Of a DNA stretch of 64,000 bases, positions 1 through 9,410 are shown piece by piece. Below the pieces are notes generated by a model. The model ran no database searches. It saw only the letters and a program-made list of their open reading frames with translations, and had not been told where the DNA came from. Source of the stretch: Lysobacterales bacterium (lineage in GTDB: Bacteria > Pseudomonadota > Gammaproteobacteria > Xanthomonadales > SZUA-5); assembly GCA_022844135.1 (NCBI GenBank), contig JALHMG010000008.1, positions 96,830 through 160,829 on the forward strand, read 5' to 3'. The first letter of the stretch is position 1. Each line of letters opens with the position of its first letter. A program made the position numbers and the translations under genes.

Positions 1-1
1 C

Positions 2-250
2 GGACGCATGGTCAGCCAATTCCTGCATGAAGTGCCGCAAGCGCCGCTGCTGTTTCACTTCGGCGAGCGCGACGAAACCATCCCGCCGGAGGCCGTCGAC
101 GCTATCGCGGCTCGATATCCCGATTTGCCCTTGCACCGCTATCCTGCCGGCCACGCTTTCAATCGCCTCGGCGACCCGCACGGCGAACCGGAATCCGCTG
201 CGCTGGCGTTGCAACGCACGCTCGAATTCGTCCGAGAACATGCCCGATGA
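2..250 (+). CDS. Dienelactone hydrolase family protein, C-terminal part (5' cut by window)
   Basis: The frame is open from the window edge, so only the last 80 or so residues are visible. They resemble the end of an alpha/beta hydrolase of the dienelactone hydrolase family: a strand leading to GERDETIP, where the Asp would be the acid of the catalytic triad, and then PAGHAFNR, where the His would be the base. The nucleophile (Cys or Ser) lies upstream of the window. Such enzymes hydrolyse small esters or lactones in the cytoplasm; the substrate cannot be told from this fragment. The stop overlaps the start of the following HIT gene by four bases (ATGA), which suggests translational coupling. 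Confidence 0.8.
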   Translation, partial: GRMVSQFLHEVPQAPLLFHFGERDETIPPEAVDAIAARYPDLPLHRYPAGHAFNRLGDPHGEPESAALALQRTLEFVREHAR

Positions 251-663
251 GCAAGCCGTTGATCGACTCGCGGTTGCAAAGCGCCAGCGCCGCGCTTGGC
301 GAAATCGACGACATCCAGGTCCGCGGCAAGTTCACTGCGCCCTGGCCATGGTTGGTGTTGATCCCGCTGCGGTCCGGGTGCGTGGAGGTGTTCGATCTTC
401 CACAGGCCGACCAAATCAAGCTCGCAAAGCTGACCCTGGCGCTCGCCAGAACGCTCAAATCCGAAACGCGCTGCGACAAGATCAACATTGCCAGTTTGGG
501 CAATGTCGTCCCGCAGTTGCATGTCCACATCGTGGCACGCAATGTCGGCGACATCGGCTGGCCCGGCCCGATGTTCAATATCGATGCACCTCGTATGGGC
601 GAAATCGATGCAGAGCGACGACTGATCGAGTTGCAACGGGTAGTGGATTGTTGCCGTAGCTGA
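247..663 (+). CDS. HIT domain protein, QxHxH variant
   Basis: 138 aa, the normal size of a single HIT domain. The active-site strand is present near residues 87-97 as NVVPQLHVHIVAR, giving Q90-L-H92-V-H94 instead of the full HxHxH; the central His that becomes nucleotidylated is kept as H92 or H94 depending on alignment. HIT proteins hydrolyse or transfer nucleotides (Ap4A-type or AMP-amine substrates) in the cytoplasm. The start overlaps the stop of the upstream hydrolase gene (ATGA), so the two genes are probably co-transcribed. The specific substrate is unknown; a second, canonical HIT gene lies at 23601. Confidence 0.85.
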   Translation: MSKPLIDSRLQSASAALGEIDDIQVRGKFTAPWPWLVLIPLRSGCVEVFDLPQADQIKLAKLTLALARTLKSETRCDKINIASLGNVVPQLHVHIVARNVGDIGWPGPMFNIDAPRMGEIDAERRLIELQRVVDCCRS

Positions 664-760
664 TGCTGCCGGCGGGTGTCGCAGAGATCGTTGTGCGAGG
701 TCTGGACCGAGAACAACGCCACGTTCGCCGCGAAAGATTCTGAGCTCGATTCACACGATG

Positions 761-820
761 TTGAGAAACGCACTTCCTGTGCGTTTCTCAAGTCGCCAAT
801 CCGGCGCATGTCCGGACTCG
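761..820. repeat. Two-hairpin repeat unit, copy 1
   Basis: Positions 761-773 (TTGAGAAACGCAC) and 779-791 are perfect 13-base inverted arms around a TTCCT loop. They are followed by a second arm pair centred on CGCATGT (805-811), of which only TCCGG/CCGGA still pairs. The same two-hairpin unit occurs at 17220-17280. It resembles a REP/BIME-type intergenic repeat. It is not related by eye to the GTAG-headed repeats known from Stenotrophomonas. Confidence 0.75.
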
Positions 821-855
821 CTCTCCATGGATCAAGCGCTGAGTTTGACCAATGG

Positions 856-875
856 GCGAACCATCCATGGTTCGC
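856..875. repeat. Palindrome in intergenic region
   Basis: Nine-base arms GCGAACCAT and ATGGTTCGC pair perfectly around CC. It lies upstream of the sensor kinase operon, so it could be an operator or one more member of the hairpin array; the sequence does not decide between these. Confidence 0.55.
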
Positions 876-1056
876 GCCAGCGAGCTGTTCCTCAACAGCC
901 TGCCAGCCCTTCCTGGGTTCGCACTCTAAGTTTCTCAGCCATCTGGCCGAGCGCAAGCCATTTTGTTTCGATGCGCAACCATTGATTGGCGTATAGCGTT
1001 GGCGGGAGTCCGGGCGAATTGCTAACCTCAGCGCAAGGAACGGGGGCAGTGCCGCG

Positions 1057-4000
1057 ATGAATGGTCGGGCGCTTTGGACGATGGTCGGCGCGCTACTGGT
1101 TGCCTCGCTGGCATCTGCGGAGGTCGGTCAGCGTGTGCGCTTTCAGACGTACGGCACGGCGCAGGGATTGTCGCAAGCCTCCGCAGCGTCGCTGTTGTTC
1201 GATCGCCACGGTTTTTTGTGGATCGGCACCCAGGATGGCCTGAATCGATTCGATGGCCTGCGCTTCGTCGTTTTCCATCATGACCCGAACAATCCCAATT
1301 CGATCGCCGAAAACAACGTCACTGCGTTAGCCGAAGATCGCACCGGTAACCTTTGGGTGGGCGGTCCGGCGTCTCTGAGCCGAATGGGCGTCGACGGGCG
1401 CGTGTCGCGCTTCGATGAAAGCAGCGGTTTTGCCGGTGGCGCGGTGCATGAATTGCTGGTGGCCGCCGACGGGGCGGTGATCGTCAGCACGCGCTCTGCG
1501 GGCGCTCAACGATTCGATGAGATCGCCGGTCGCTTTGCAGCCTTGCCCGGTTTGCCGACGTTTCAGCGACGCCAGCGAGCGCTTGCGCTGGATACCGACG
1601 GCAGCGTCTTGCTGGCGCACGATCATCGCCTGTTGCGCTGGCGCCCCGATGGATTCGACGAAATTGGCGCTGGCGTGTTGCCTGCGGACAGTTCGATCGC
1701 CGCCATTGTGCGTCGCGTGTCGGGTGAATTGGCAGTGGCGACGCAAGAACACGGGTTGTACTTGTTCGCCGCAGACGGTTCCTTGCGTAAAGCCTTCGCC
1801 CCTCGCGAGTTACCCGCCGAGGTTTTGCGCACCTTGATCGAGGACGACGCCGGTCGACTTTGGATCGGATCGGTCGATGGCGTGATGAGGATCGATAACG
1901 ATCGGATTTCGATTTTCCGGCATGTGCCCGGGCTCACCTATGGTCTGCCGAGCGGCGACGTTGTCGAATTTGCCCGCGACGCCTATGGCGCGTTGTATGT
2001 CGGAACATGGACAGGCGGTTTCGCGCGCACCGTTCCGCAGACCGAAGCTTTCGTCTATGTGCATCGAGCGACAGGGCAGGCACCTGGGCTGCCGGTTCCG
2101 CCTGTCGCTGCCATCGCTGCTGCGCCGAGCGGAGAGGTTTATGTCGGGCAATTGGACGGCGGCGGCTTGACGCGGATCGCGCCGGACCTGGCCGCGAGCG
2201 AACGCATCGATCTTGGCCCGCTACCGCGGCGTCGCGACGTCATGGCGCTGAAGATGGACGGCCCCACCTTGATCCTGGGCTATGGCCGCGGCGGCATCGA
2301 TATCTGGTCGCCCGGAACGGGCTTGGGAGAATTTCAACAAAGCGGGTTGCCCAATATTGGCGTGCTCGATCTTCGTCGCGATAACGACGGCACGCTCTGG
2401 GTCGGTACTTTGGAGGGAGGGTTGTTTGCGCGCTGCGCTGAGTGCGAGGCGTTCGTGCCGATGCAGGTCCCGCTTGGCGACAGCCCGCGGGCGCAAACCG
2501 CAAGCATCAATCACAGTCTCGATACCCGCAACGGTTGGTCGTTCATCGCGATGGCGCGAGGTCTGGCATATCGGGCCAGCGCAGCTCAACCCTGGCGCGT
2601 CATCGACGCGCGGTCTGTGCCACTGAGGTTGCCGCATGAATCGGTCACCTGGCTACTGGAAACCGATGGCGGCGAGTTGTATGCCGGAACCCAGGGCGGC
2701 GGCATGGTCCATATCGCACGCAGCGCCAACGGCGAACCCATCGCCGTGAGCAGCTTCGACGAACGCCATGGTTTGGTCTCATCCATGATCGGCGCCATCC
2801 TGGAGGACCGTCGAGAGCGGCTCTGGGTGAGTACGACGCGCGGTCTGTGTTTGTTCCAGCCAGACGCTGGGCGCGCGCAATGCCTGGGTTACCTCGATCC
2901 GATTCTGACCAAGGACAACTACATCGCTTCGGCGGCGCAAGGGCCGGGCGGGGCTTTGTACTTCGGCGGCCCCGAGGGCATGGTCGTGGTTCCTGCACCG
3001 GAGGATTTCGACCCGCCAACACCCAAAGCGACGTTGGCATTGACCGATCTGCGCATCGCCAATGAGCCGGTTCCTGCCGGCAGTGGAGTACTGGATTCGC
3101 CACTCGCAGACGCCGCCGAAATCGCCTTGGCGCACAATCAAGACGTCGTCAGCATCGAGTTCGCAGCGCTGAACTTGAGCGCCAGCACGGCACTTCGCTA
3201 CACCTATCAGCTGCTCGGTCGGGATACGCAACCGATCCCTGCCGACGCATCGCGACGTATCGCGACATTCACCGACTTGCCGGCTGGCCGTTATGTGCTG
3301 GAAGTTAACGCAATCGGCATCGATGGCGCGCCGCTGGCGCAGCGCCGCCTCGGGATCGACGTTGAGGCGTCGCCCTATTGGAGTGCGCCTGCACGCTGGG
3401 CGTATCTGCTGCTGGCCCTCGCGCTCGTTGCACTGATCGCATGGCGAGTGCGTTTGCGCCAGCGCGAACGCGCGCGCGCCGACCAGGCTTTGGCGCAGAG
3501 CGAAGCGTTGCTCAACCATACCCTTTGGGGCAGCAGCAGCGAGTTGTGGGACGCCGACCTGTCGACTCCGCAATGGCGACTGCGTCGGCGTAATCGACTT
3601 GAACATCTTAAGGTCACGCGCGATGCCAAAGACGATTCGCTCATGGCTTACGCGCCCTTCCTTCACGTCGAGGATCGCGACGCATTCGGCAAGTCGCTCA
3701 AGGCGGCAGTGCGCGGCGATGTAGATCTTTTCGAGGCGCAATACCGAGTTCAGGATGTGGAGGGTAACTGGCGTTGGCTGTACACGCGTGGGCGCGTGTT
3801 CGCGCGCAATGCGGATGGTCGCGCCTTGCGCCTGGTAGGCACGACCTTGGATGTGACCGACATTCGCGCGCGCGATTCCGCCCTGCGCTTGTCCGAAGAG
3901 CGATTGAAACTGGCCATCTGGGGCAGTGGCGATGAACTTTGGGATATCGATTTCCAGTCCGGTACCGTGCGTCGCGAGAACCCGTTGCCGAGAACATTGC

Positions 4001-5157
4001 TCGCCAACGAGGCGGTGTTCCCCAAGCTTTCCGATTACCTCGCCTTTGTCCATCCCGACGACCGCGAGAAGCTTTCGCAATCGCTGATGAGCCATGTGAA
4101 GGGCGAGACCGAACACTTCGAATGCGGCTATCGAACGAAGGATCTGGCTGGCGGCTGGGTGTGGATTTTAGGCAAGGGCAGGGTGGTGGCGCGCGATGGC
4201 AGGGGCTTCGCGTTGCGCATGGTCGGTACCAATCGCGATGTCACCGAACTCAAACGCGCCGAGGACGCATTGCGAGAGTTGAACGAAGAGCTGGAATCGC
4301 GCGTCGAGAGGCGCACCGAAGCTTTGGCCAAGTCCAATCGCGATCTGCAACGCACACTGGGCGAACTGACGCGCACTCAGAAGCAATTGGTGGAGTCCGA
4401 GAAGTTGGCGGCCCTGGGTGGGCTGGTCGCTGGTGTTGCGCACGAGATCAATACCCCGCTCGGCGTAGGCGTGACCGCAGCTTCGCATTTGCAGGCGGAG
4501 GCGCACGTGATGGGCAAACGCCTCGCCGAGGGACAGCTGGGCAAAAGCGACCTGCTGCGCTTCATCGAGCAAGCGACGCAGAGTGCCGACCTGGTGCTGC
4601 GCAATCTCGACCGCGCCAGCCAGCTCGTGCGCAGCTTCAAGCAGGTGGCGGTCGATCAATCCAGCGAGCAACGCCGCGAATTCCGATTGCGCGCTTACCT
4701 TGGCGAGATCTTGCTGTCGTTGCAACCGCGTATACGCAAAATCGACGTGACGGTCGAAGTCGACTGTCCGGAGATGCTGGTGATGGATACCTACCCGGGA
4801 GCGATTTACCAGATCTTCGTCAATCTGGTCATCAACTCCCTGGTGCACGGTTTCGAAGGCCGCAGCGGAAACATCATTCGCACCGAGGCCTGGTGCGAGG
4901 GCGATCAGGTCGTCCTCGATTATCGCGATAACGGCAGAGGCATGAGCGAAGCGGTGCAGCGCCGCGTATTTGAGCCGTTCTTCACCACGAAGCGCGGCAG
5001 CGGCGGCAGCGGCCTTGGGATGCACATCGTGTACAACCTGACCACGCAGTTGCTCGGGGGTGAAGTGAGTTGCGATTCCACCGAAGGGCAAGGCACGCAC
5101 TTTCGCCTGCGCATCCCGCGGGTCGCGCCGCAAGAGGCCGGCAATGCGGTGGATTAG
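1057..5157 (+). CDS. Propeller-sensor histidine kinase, two PAS domains
   Basis: 1366 aa membrane sensor. A signal peptide (residues 1-21) precedes a periplasmic two-component-regulator propeller (about 25-690) built of repeats ending in motifs such as LWIGTQDGLNRF and LWVGTLEGG. A Y_Y_Y-type Ig domain (about 694-758) and a transmembrane helix (about 779-801) follow. Inside the cell lie two PAS domains (about 815-935 and 945-1065), a coiled coil, a HisKA box with H1129 in AHEINTPLG, and a HATPase domain with N1256/N1260, the DNGRGM box at D1291 and the GSGGSGLG lid. All kinase motifs are intact. There is no receiver or DNA-binding domain, unlike the hybrid regulators that share this propeller in Bacteroidetes. 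The next gene is a paralogue overlapping by 14 bases. The ligand and response regulator are not evident. Confidence 0.93.
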   Translation: MNGRALWTMVGALLVASLASAEVGQRVRFQTYGTAQGLSQASAASLLFDRHGFLWIGTQDGLNRFDGLRFVVFHHDPNNPNSIAENNVTALAEDRTGNLWVGGPASLSRMGVDGRVSRFDESSGFAGGAVHELLVAADGAVIVSTRSAGAQRFDEIAGRFAALPGLPTFQRRQRALALDTDGSVLLAHDHRLLRWRPDGFDEIGAGVLPADSSIAAIVRRVSGELAVATQEHGLYLFAADGSLRKAFAPRELPAEVLRTLIEDDAGRLWIGSVDGVMRIDNDRISIFRHVPGLTYGLPSGDVVEFARDAYGALYVGTWTGGFARTVPQTEAFVYVHRATGQAPGLPVPPVAAIAAAPSGEVYVGQLDGGGLTRIAPDLAASERIDLGPLPRRRDVMALKMDGPTLILGYGRGGIDIWSPGTGLGEFQQSGLPNIGVLDLRRDNDGTLWVGTLEGGLFARCAECEAFVPMQVPLGDSPRAQTASINHSLDTRNGWSFIAMARGLAYRASAAQPWRVIDARSVPLRLPHESVTWLLETDGGELYAGTQGGGMVHIARSANGEPIAVSSFDERHGLVSSMIGAILEDRRERLWVSTTRGLCLFQPDAGRAQCLGYLDPILTKDNYIASAAQGPGGALYFGGPEGMVVVPAPEDFDPPTPKATLALTDLRIANEPVPAGSGVLDSPLADAAEIALAHNQDVVSIEFAALNLSASTALRYTYQLLGRDTQPIPADASRRIATFTDLPAGRYVLEVNAIGIDGAPLAQRRLGIDVEASPYWSAPARWAYLLLALALVALIAWRVRLRQRERARADQALAQSEALLNHTLWGSSSELWDADLSTPQWRLRRRNRLEHLKVTRDAKDDSLMAYAPFLHVEDRDAFGKSLKAAVRGDVDLFEAQYRVQDVEGNWRWLYTRGRVFARNADGRALRLVGTTLDVTDIRARDSALRLSEERLKLAIWGSGDELWDIDFQSGTVRRENPLPRTLLANEAVFPKLSDYLAFVHPDDREKLSQSLMSHVKGETEHFECGYRTKDLAGGWVWILGKGRVVARDGRGFALRMVGTNRDVTELKRAEDALRELNEELESRVERRTEALAKSNRDLQRTLGELTRTQKQLVESEKLAALGGLVAGVAHEINTPLGVGVTAASHLQAEAHVMGKRLAEGQLGKSDLLRFIEQATQSADLVLRNLDRASQLVRSFKQVAVDQSSEQRREFRLRAYLGEILLSLQPRIRKIDVTVEVDCPEMLVMDTYPGAIYQIFVNLVINSLVHGFEGRSGNIIRTEAWCEGDQVVLDYRDNGRGMSEAVQRRVFEPFFTTKRGSGGSGLGMHIVYNLTTQLLGGEVSCDSTEGQGTHFRLRIPRVAPQEAGNAVD

Positions 5158-8100
5158 CTGGCTGCTTTTGCTTCTGGCGCCAGCGATCGGCGCTGTAACG
5201 GTCGATGCTGTTCGCTTTCGCAACTACGGGCTGTCGACCGGACTTTCGCAGGTGACAGCACGCGCCATCGCCGAGGATTCGCGTGGGTTCTTATGGCTCG
5301 GCACACAGGATGGCTTGAACCGCTTCGATGGCGATGAGTTCGTCGCGTTCCATCGCGATCGCGGCGATCCATCGAGCATAAGCGACAGCCACGTCACGGC
5401 GCTGTCGTTGGGGCCAGATGGGGCGATCTGGATCGGGACCATGGCTGGAGGATTGAATCGCCTCGATCCATCGACTCGCCAGTTTTCGGGTTTTCGCCAC
5501 CGACCTGGCGACTCGTCCAGTCTCGCCAGCGACAATGTCATCGCACTGCGCCATCTGGACGATGGAACGTTGTTGGTTGCGACAGGTGCCGGCGCTGTGC
5601 AGCGGCTCATGCCTGGTGGCGCTGCATTCGAGCGTATCGCGCCACCCGAGGATCAGCGTTTCGGCGCCATCCGCGCGATCACTATCAGCGGCGAGGCGGT
5701 CTGGTTTGCCGGCAGCGGCGGCTTGTGGCGCTGGCAGCCCCTGTCTCGCCAATGGCGGCGGATTGGCGCTGGCGTCGGTGCCCTGGGCGATGTGCAGGCG
5801 ATGAGCGCCGATGGCAACGGCGGCGTCTTTGTCGGCAGCACCCGTGAAGGCTTGCTGCAGGTCTCCAAGGCCGGCAAGGTACTGCGCCAATTTCGCGCTG
5901 GCGGCGAGAATGGGTTGCCCGATAACCAGGTACGTGCGCTTCTGTTGACGCGCAGTGGCCAGCTCTGGGTCGGTACCATGAACGGAGTGGCGATGTTTCG
6001 CCCCGAAACCGGGACTTTTCTGACCTGGCGGCACGACGCCAGCGATGTCGGCAGCCCGGCTGGCAATCGAATCGCTACCCTTTATGAGTCGCGCGATGGA
6101 TTGATTCTGGTCGGCACATGGACCGGTGGTTTATCGATCCATAACCCAGCCACCCAGGTCGTGCGATTGATTCGCGCGCATGGACGAGACCACACCAGCT
6201 TGCCGGCCAACCCGGTGCGTACACTGCTGAAGAACGACGATGGCACGCTTTGGATGGGTGTGCTCGAAGGTGGTGGACTGGTGCATTACGATCTGCAGCG
6301 CGGCCTGTTGGCCCGTTACGTGCACGATCCCGCCAAGTCCGATGGATTGCCAGGCAATGTAGTGCAGGCGATTGCGCGGACGCCAGATGGCAGGCTTTGG
6401 ATCGGCACCCAAGGCGCCGGCCTCGCGCGCATGGACGGCGATCGATTCGAAACGTTCCGCCACGATCCTGCCGATCCAGCCAGCCTGCCGGACAATGTGA
6501 TTCAGTGCCTGTACGTCGATCGCCAGGGCACGCTGTGGATCGGCACCGAAACTGGCGGCCTGGCACGCTGGCGCGGCGAAGGCCAGGGCTTCGCGCGCTT
6601 TCAGCACGATCCGAAGCGCCCCGACTCGTTGCCGACCAACAGCATCTACTACATCACCGAAACGCGCGAAGGCGAGTTTTACCTGGGCACCTTTGGCGCC
6701 GGTTTGGCGCGCATGAATCGCGACCAAGGCACGTTCGAACACTGGCGAGAGCGGCCCGGCGATCTGAGTTCGATCAGTCACAACTCCGTCACCATGATCA
6801 GCCAGGCGCGCGACGGCACGCTTTGGCTGGGAACACAAGGCGGCGGGCTGAATCGCGCAGTCCGCGTTGGCCAGGACATTCGCTTTGAGAGCATAGGCAA
6901 GCGCCAGGGGCTGGGCGCCGAAGCGATCGGCACGGTGATCGAGGACGAACAGGGCTTGATCTGGGTCGGCACCACGGTTGGCGTCAATGCTTATGATCCG
7001 CGCCGCGGCAACGTGCGCACGTTCAGCGCCAGCGATGGGATGGATCGCTCCGGCTACTTCATCGGCAGTGCCGCCGTGGGTGCTGGAGGCGAGATCTACT
7101 TCGGCGGATTGCGCGGCGCGCTGGTGTTCGATCCTAAGCAGCTGCCTAAACGCGGTGCCGCGCCGACCGTGGTGTTGACGCAATTGCTGCTCAACAATGC
7201 GCCGGCACGATTGGCGCCGAACGATCGCGATGCGCCGCTGCAGCGCGACATTGCCGACACCGAAGCCTTAGTGCTGCCGCATACCATCAGCAGCTTGAGC
7301 TTGAGTTTCTCGGCGCTGGACTTCGCCAATACCGACGGCATCCGCTATCGCTATCGCCTGGAGGGCTTCGATCCCTCGTGGATCAGTTCGACCAACGCGC
7401 AGCGAGCAGCAACCTATACCAATTTGCCGGCCGGCAGTTACACCTTCAGTGTCGTCGCCAGCGATAGTGAGGGCGATCTGGTCGGACCCGAGCGCCATCT
7501 TCGGATCACTGTGCTGCCGCCATGGTGGCGCTCGCCCGCAGCGCTGATCGGTTATGCGCTCACGGCGCTGGCGCTGGGCCTGCTGGTGTGGCAACGCACG
7601 CGCGCCCGATGGGCACGAGAACATGCCAGCGCAGCCGCCATCGCGCGCAGCGAGCAGCGCCTGAAGCTGGCCCTGTGGGCATCGCGCGATGAACTGTGGG
7701 ATATCAATCTGCGCCAAGGCACGATGGAGCGCGAGAACACCCTGCCCGTGCTGGGCTCGCGCGCGCGTTTGAGCTTCCCGTCGCGCGAAGCGTTCATGAC
7801 CAATATCCACGAGAACGACCGCGACAGCGTGAGCCGGCACTTCGAAGCGCACGCGCGCGGCGAAACCGAATTTTATGAAAGCACTTACCGCATCCGCGGC
7901 ACCAACGGCGATTGGCGGTGGATACTCTCGCGCGGCTTTGCGGTCGAGCGCGATCAGTCTGGACAAGCGCTGCGCATGGTCGGCACCAGCCGCGATGTCA
8001 CGGCCTCAGCCGAGTCCGCCGAGGCGCTGAAACGCTTGAACGATCAGTTGGAGGCGCGGGTTCAAGAGCGCACTGCAGCGCTTTCGACCTCGAACCGGGA

Positions 8101-8905
8101 GCTGCAAGAGTCGCTGGAAGAAATTCGCTTCATGCAGCGCCAGTTGGTCGAGTCGGAAAAAATGGCGGCGCTCGGAAATCTCGTGGCTGGAATCGCCCAT
8201 GAGATCAACACACCAATCGGGATCGGCGTCACGGCCGCCTCGCATCTGGAGGACGAGACCCGCCGCGTCATGCAACAGATGAGTGAGGGGAAACTTTCGA
8301 AGTCGGGCTTGGAGGCATTCCAGATCGACGCGATCAGCAGCGCGCAACTGATCCTGAGCAACTTGCGCCGCGCTGGACAGTTGGTGCGCAGTTTCAAGCA
8401 AGTGGCTGTCGATCAGAGCAGCGAAGAGGCCCGCGAGTTCATGCTCAAGCCCTATCTCGATGAAGTGCTGCTTTCGCTCGGCCCGGCGCTGAAGAAAACC
8501 CAGCATCGAGTGACGGTGCGATGCCCCGATGACCTGAAACTCTTCACCTATCCAGGCGCGCTGTCGCAAATCGTCGTGAATCTGGTGATGAACTCGCTGA
8601 TTCACGCCTTCGAGGGTATCGAGCAAGGCGAGATTCGCATCGAATGCGATCGTTACGGCGAGGAATGGTTGCTTCTCTATCGCGACAATGGGGTTGGGAT
8701 GAGTAACGAGATTCGTCAACGCATCTTCGATCCGTTTTTTACCACCAAACGCGGCCATGGCGGCAGCGGACTGGGTTTGCACGTGGTCTACAACCTGGTG
8801 ACGCAGTTGTTGCGCGGCAGCGTCGACTGCGTGAGCGCACCGGGGCAAGGTGTCGAGTTTCAGATCGCCATGCCGCTGCGAGTGCGAATGGCGTTGAATG
8901 CTTGA
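5144..8905 (+). CDS. Propeller-sensor histidine kinase, one PAS domain
   Basis: 1253 aa paralogue of the preceding kinase. A signal peptide (residues 1-18) leads to a periplasmic propeller with many regularly spaced LWIGTQGAGLARM / LWIGTETGGLARW repeats, then a Y_Y_Y domain, one transmembrane helix (about 793-818), a single PAS domain (about 836-956), a coiled coil, HisKA with H1019 in AHEINTPIG, and a complete HATPase (VNLVMNSL, DNGVGM, GHGGSGLG). It starts inside the last codons of the upstream gene, so translation is probably coupled and the two sensors may form heterodimers or integrate two signals; that is inference. It lacks one of the two PAS domains of its partner and also has no receiver domain. 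Confidence 0.93.
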   Translation: MRWISWLLLLLAPAIGAVTVDAVRFRNYGLSTGLSQVTARAIAEDSRGFLWLGTQDGLNRFDGDEFVAFHRDRGDPSSISDSHVTALSLGPDGAIWIGTMAGGLNRLDPSTRQFSGFRHRPGDSSSLASDNVIALRHLDDGTLLVATGAGAVQRLMPGGAAFERIAPPEDQRFGAIRAITISGEAVWFAGSGGLWRWQPLSRQWRRIGAGVGALGDVQAMSADGNGGVFVGSTREGLLQVSKAGKVLRQFRAGGENGLPDNQVRALLLTRSGQLWVGTMNGVAMFRPETGTFLTWRHDASDVGSPAGNRIATLYESRDGLILVGTWTGGLSIHNPATQVVRLIRAHGRDHTSLPANPVRTLLKNDDGTLWMGVLEGGGLVHYDLQRGLLARYVHDPAKSDGLPGNVVQAIARTPDGRLWIGTQGAGLARMDGDRFETFRHDPADPASLPDNVIQCLYVDRQGTLWIGTETGGLARWRGEGQGFARFQHDPKRPDSLPTNSIYYITETREGEFYLGTFGAGLARMNRDQGTFEHWRERPGDLSSISHNSVTMISQARDGTLWLGTQGGGLNRAVRVGQDIRFESIGKRQGLGAEAIGTVIEDEQGLIWVGTTVGVNAYDPRRGNVRTFSASDGMDRSGYFIGSAAVGAGGEIYFGGLRGALVFDPKQLPKRGAAPTVVLTQLLLNNAPARLAPNDRDAPLQRDIADTEALVLPHTISSLSLSFSALDFANTDGIRYRYRLEGFDPSWISSTNAQRAATYTNLPAGSYTFSVVASDSEGDLVGPERHLRITVLPPWWRSPAALIGYALTALALGLLVWQRTRARWAREHASAAAIARSEQRLKLALWASRDELWDINLRQGTMERENTLPVLGSRARLSFPSREAFMTNIHENDRDSVSRHFEAHARGETEFYESTYRIRGTNGDWRWILSRGFAVERDQSGQALRMVGTSRDVTASAESAEALKRLNDQLEARVQERTAALSTSNRELQESLEEIRFMQRQLVESEKMAALGNLVAGIAHEINTPIGIGVTAASHLEDETRRVMQQMSEGKLSKSGLEAFQIDAISSAQLILSNLRRAGQLVRSFKQVAVDQSSEEAREFMLKPYLDEVLLSLGPALKKTQHRVTVRCPDDLKLFTYPGALSQIVVNLVMNSLIHAFEGIEQGEIRIECDRYGEEWLLLYRDNGVGMSNEIRQRIFDPFFTTKRGHGGSGLGLHVVYNLVTQLLRGSVDCVSAPGQGVEFQIAMPLRVRMALNA

Positions 8906-8944
8906 AGGTCTTGTGAAGGCACAGTTCTTGCCAATTTCCTGGGT

Positions 8945-9379
8945 ATGAACTGGTTCACAACGCGCGAGACACTCACCATGCAGAGTTTAGACGCGATGGA
9001 TGGCGCAGCGGAAAATGGCGATTTCATGGGACATGTGATCTTAGATCGACGTCAGGAGCCGAGATTCGCTCTGCCAGGGCGCTTTCGCGTGGTGTCCGAG
9101 CAACCGATCAGCGGGCGGGTGATCGATATTTCCCTCAATGGCGCGCTGCTGGAGCAACAGCAGGGCAGTCTCGGGGTCATCGGCAATCGTGTCGAACTGT
9201 TGCTGGAATTGGACGAAAGTAGACCATTTACGGCACAAGCGCGCGTCGCCCACATCGAAGGGTTGCGAATCGGGGTTGAGTTCCACGAGATCGAGCCCGC
9301 CGCGTTCCAACAACTGGCAGAGTTGGTGCTCGCCCTGAAGCGCGCACCCACCTTGGCGAAACTGGCCGGCGTCAGGTAG
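8945..9379 (+). CDS. PilZ domain protein, putative c-di-GMP receptor
   Basis: 144 aa from the ATG at 8945; ATG codons at 8978 and 8999 are equally possible starts because no strong ribosome binding site separates them. The body is a PilZ domain with both c-di-GMP-binding signatures: R36-Q-E-P-R40 and D61-I-S63-L-N-G66. A PilZ protein of this size usually works as a stand-alone cytoplasmic receptor acting on motility, adhesion or polysaccharide export. It follows the two sensor kinases by 39 bases in the same direction, so it may be an output partner of that locus, though no link is shown by sequence alone. Confidence 0.88.
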   Translation: MNWFTTRETLTMQSLDAMDGAAENGDFMGHVILDRRQEPRFALPGRFRVVSEQPISGRVIDISLNGALLEQQQGSLGVIGNRVELLLELDESRPFTAQARVAHIEGLRIGVEFHEIEPAAFQQLAELVLALKRAPTLAKLAGVR

Positions 9380-9410
9380 GGTTTCCGGGCCTTCCCGTTG
9401 CGAGCCGAAA

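Larger units (their letters stand above)
664..1056. other. Intergenic region with three hairpins, no gene seen
   Basis: No convincing coding region. Three inverted repeats follow one another: 761-791, 800-816 (decayed) and 856-875 (GCGAACCAT and ATGGTTCGC around CC). The first two form a unit that recurs at 17220-17280. The end of the interval (about 1036-1046) holds purine-rich AAGGAAC and GGGGG tracts that could serve as ribosome binding site for the kinase gene at 1057. No clear sigma-70 promoter could be fixed. Confidence 0.6.

Noticed and set aside
676..996. A 106-codon frame upstream of the kinase operon
   Set aside because: It is a translation of the hairpin repeat; the same phrase appears in the frame over the second repeat copy at 17183.
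2779..4116. A long minus-strand frame of 445 codons
   Set aside because: It is antisense to the clearly coding sensor kinase gene and has no recognisable motif; high GC favours such frames.
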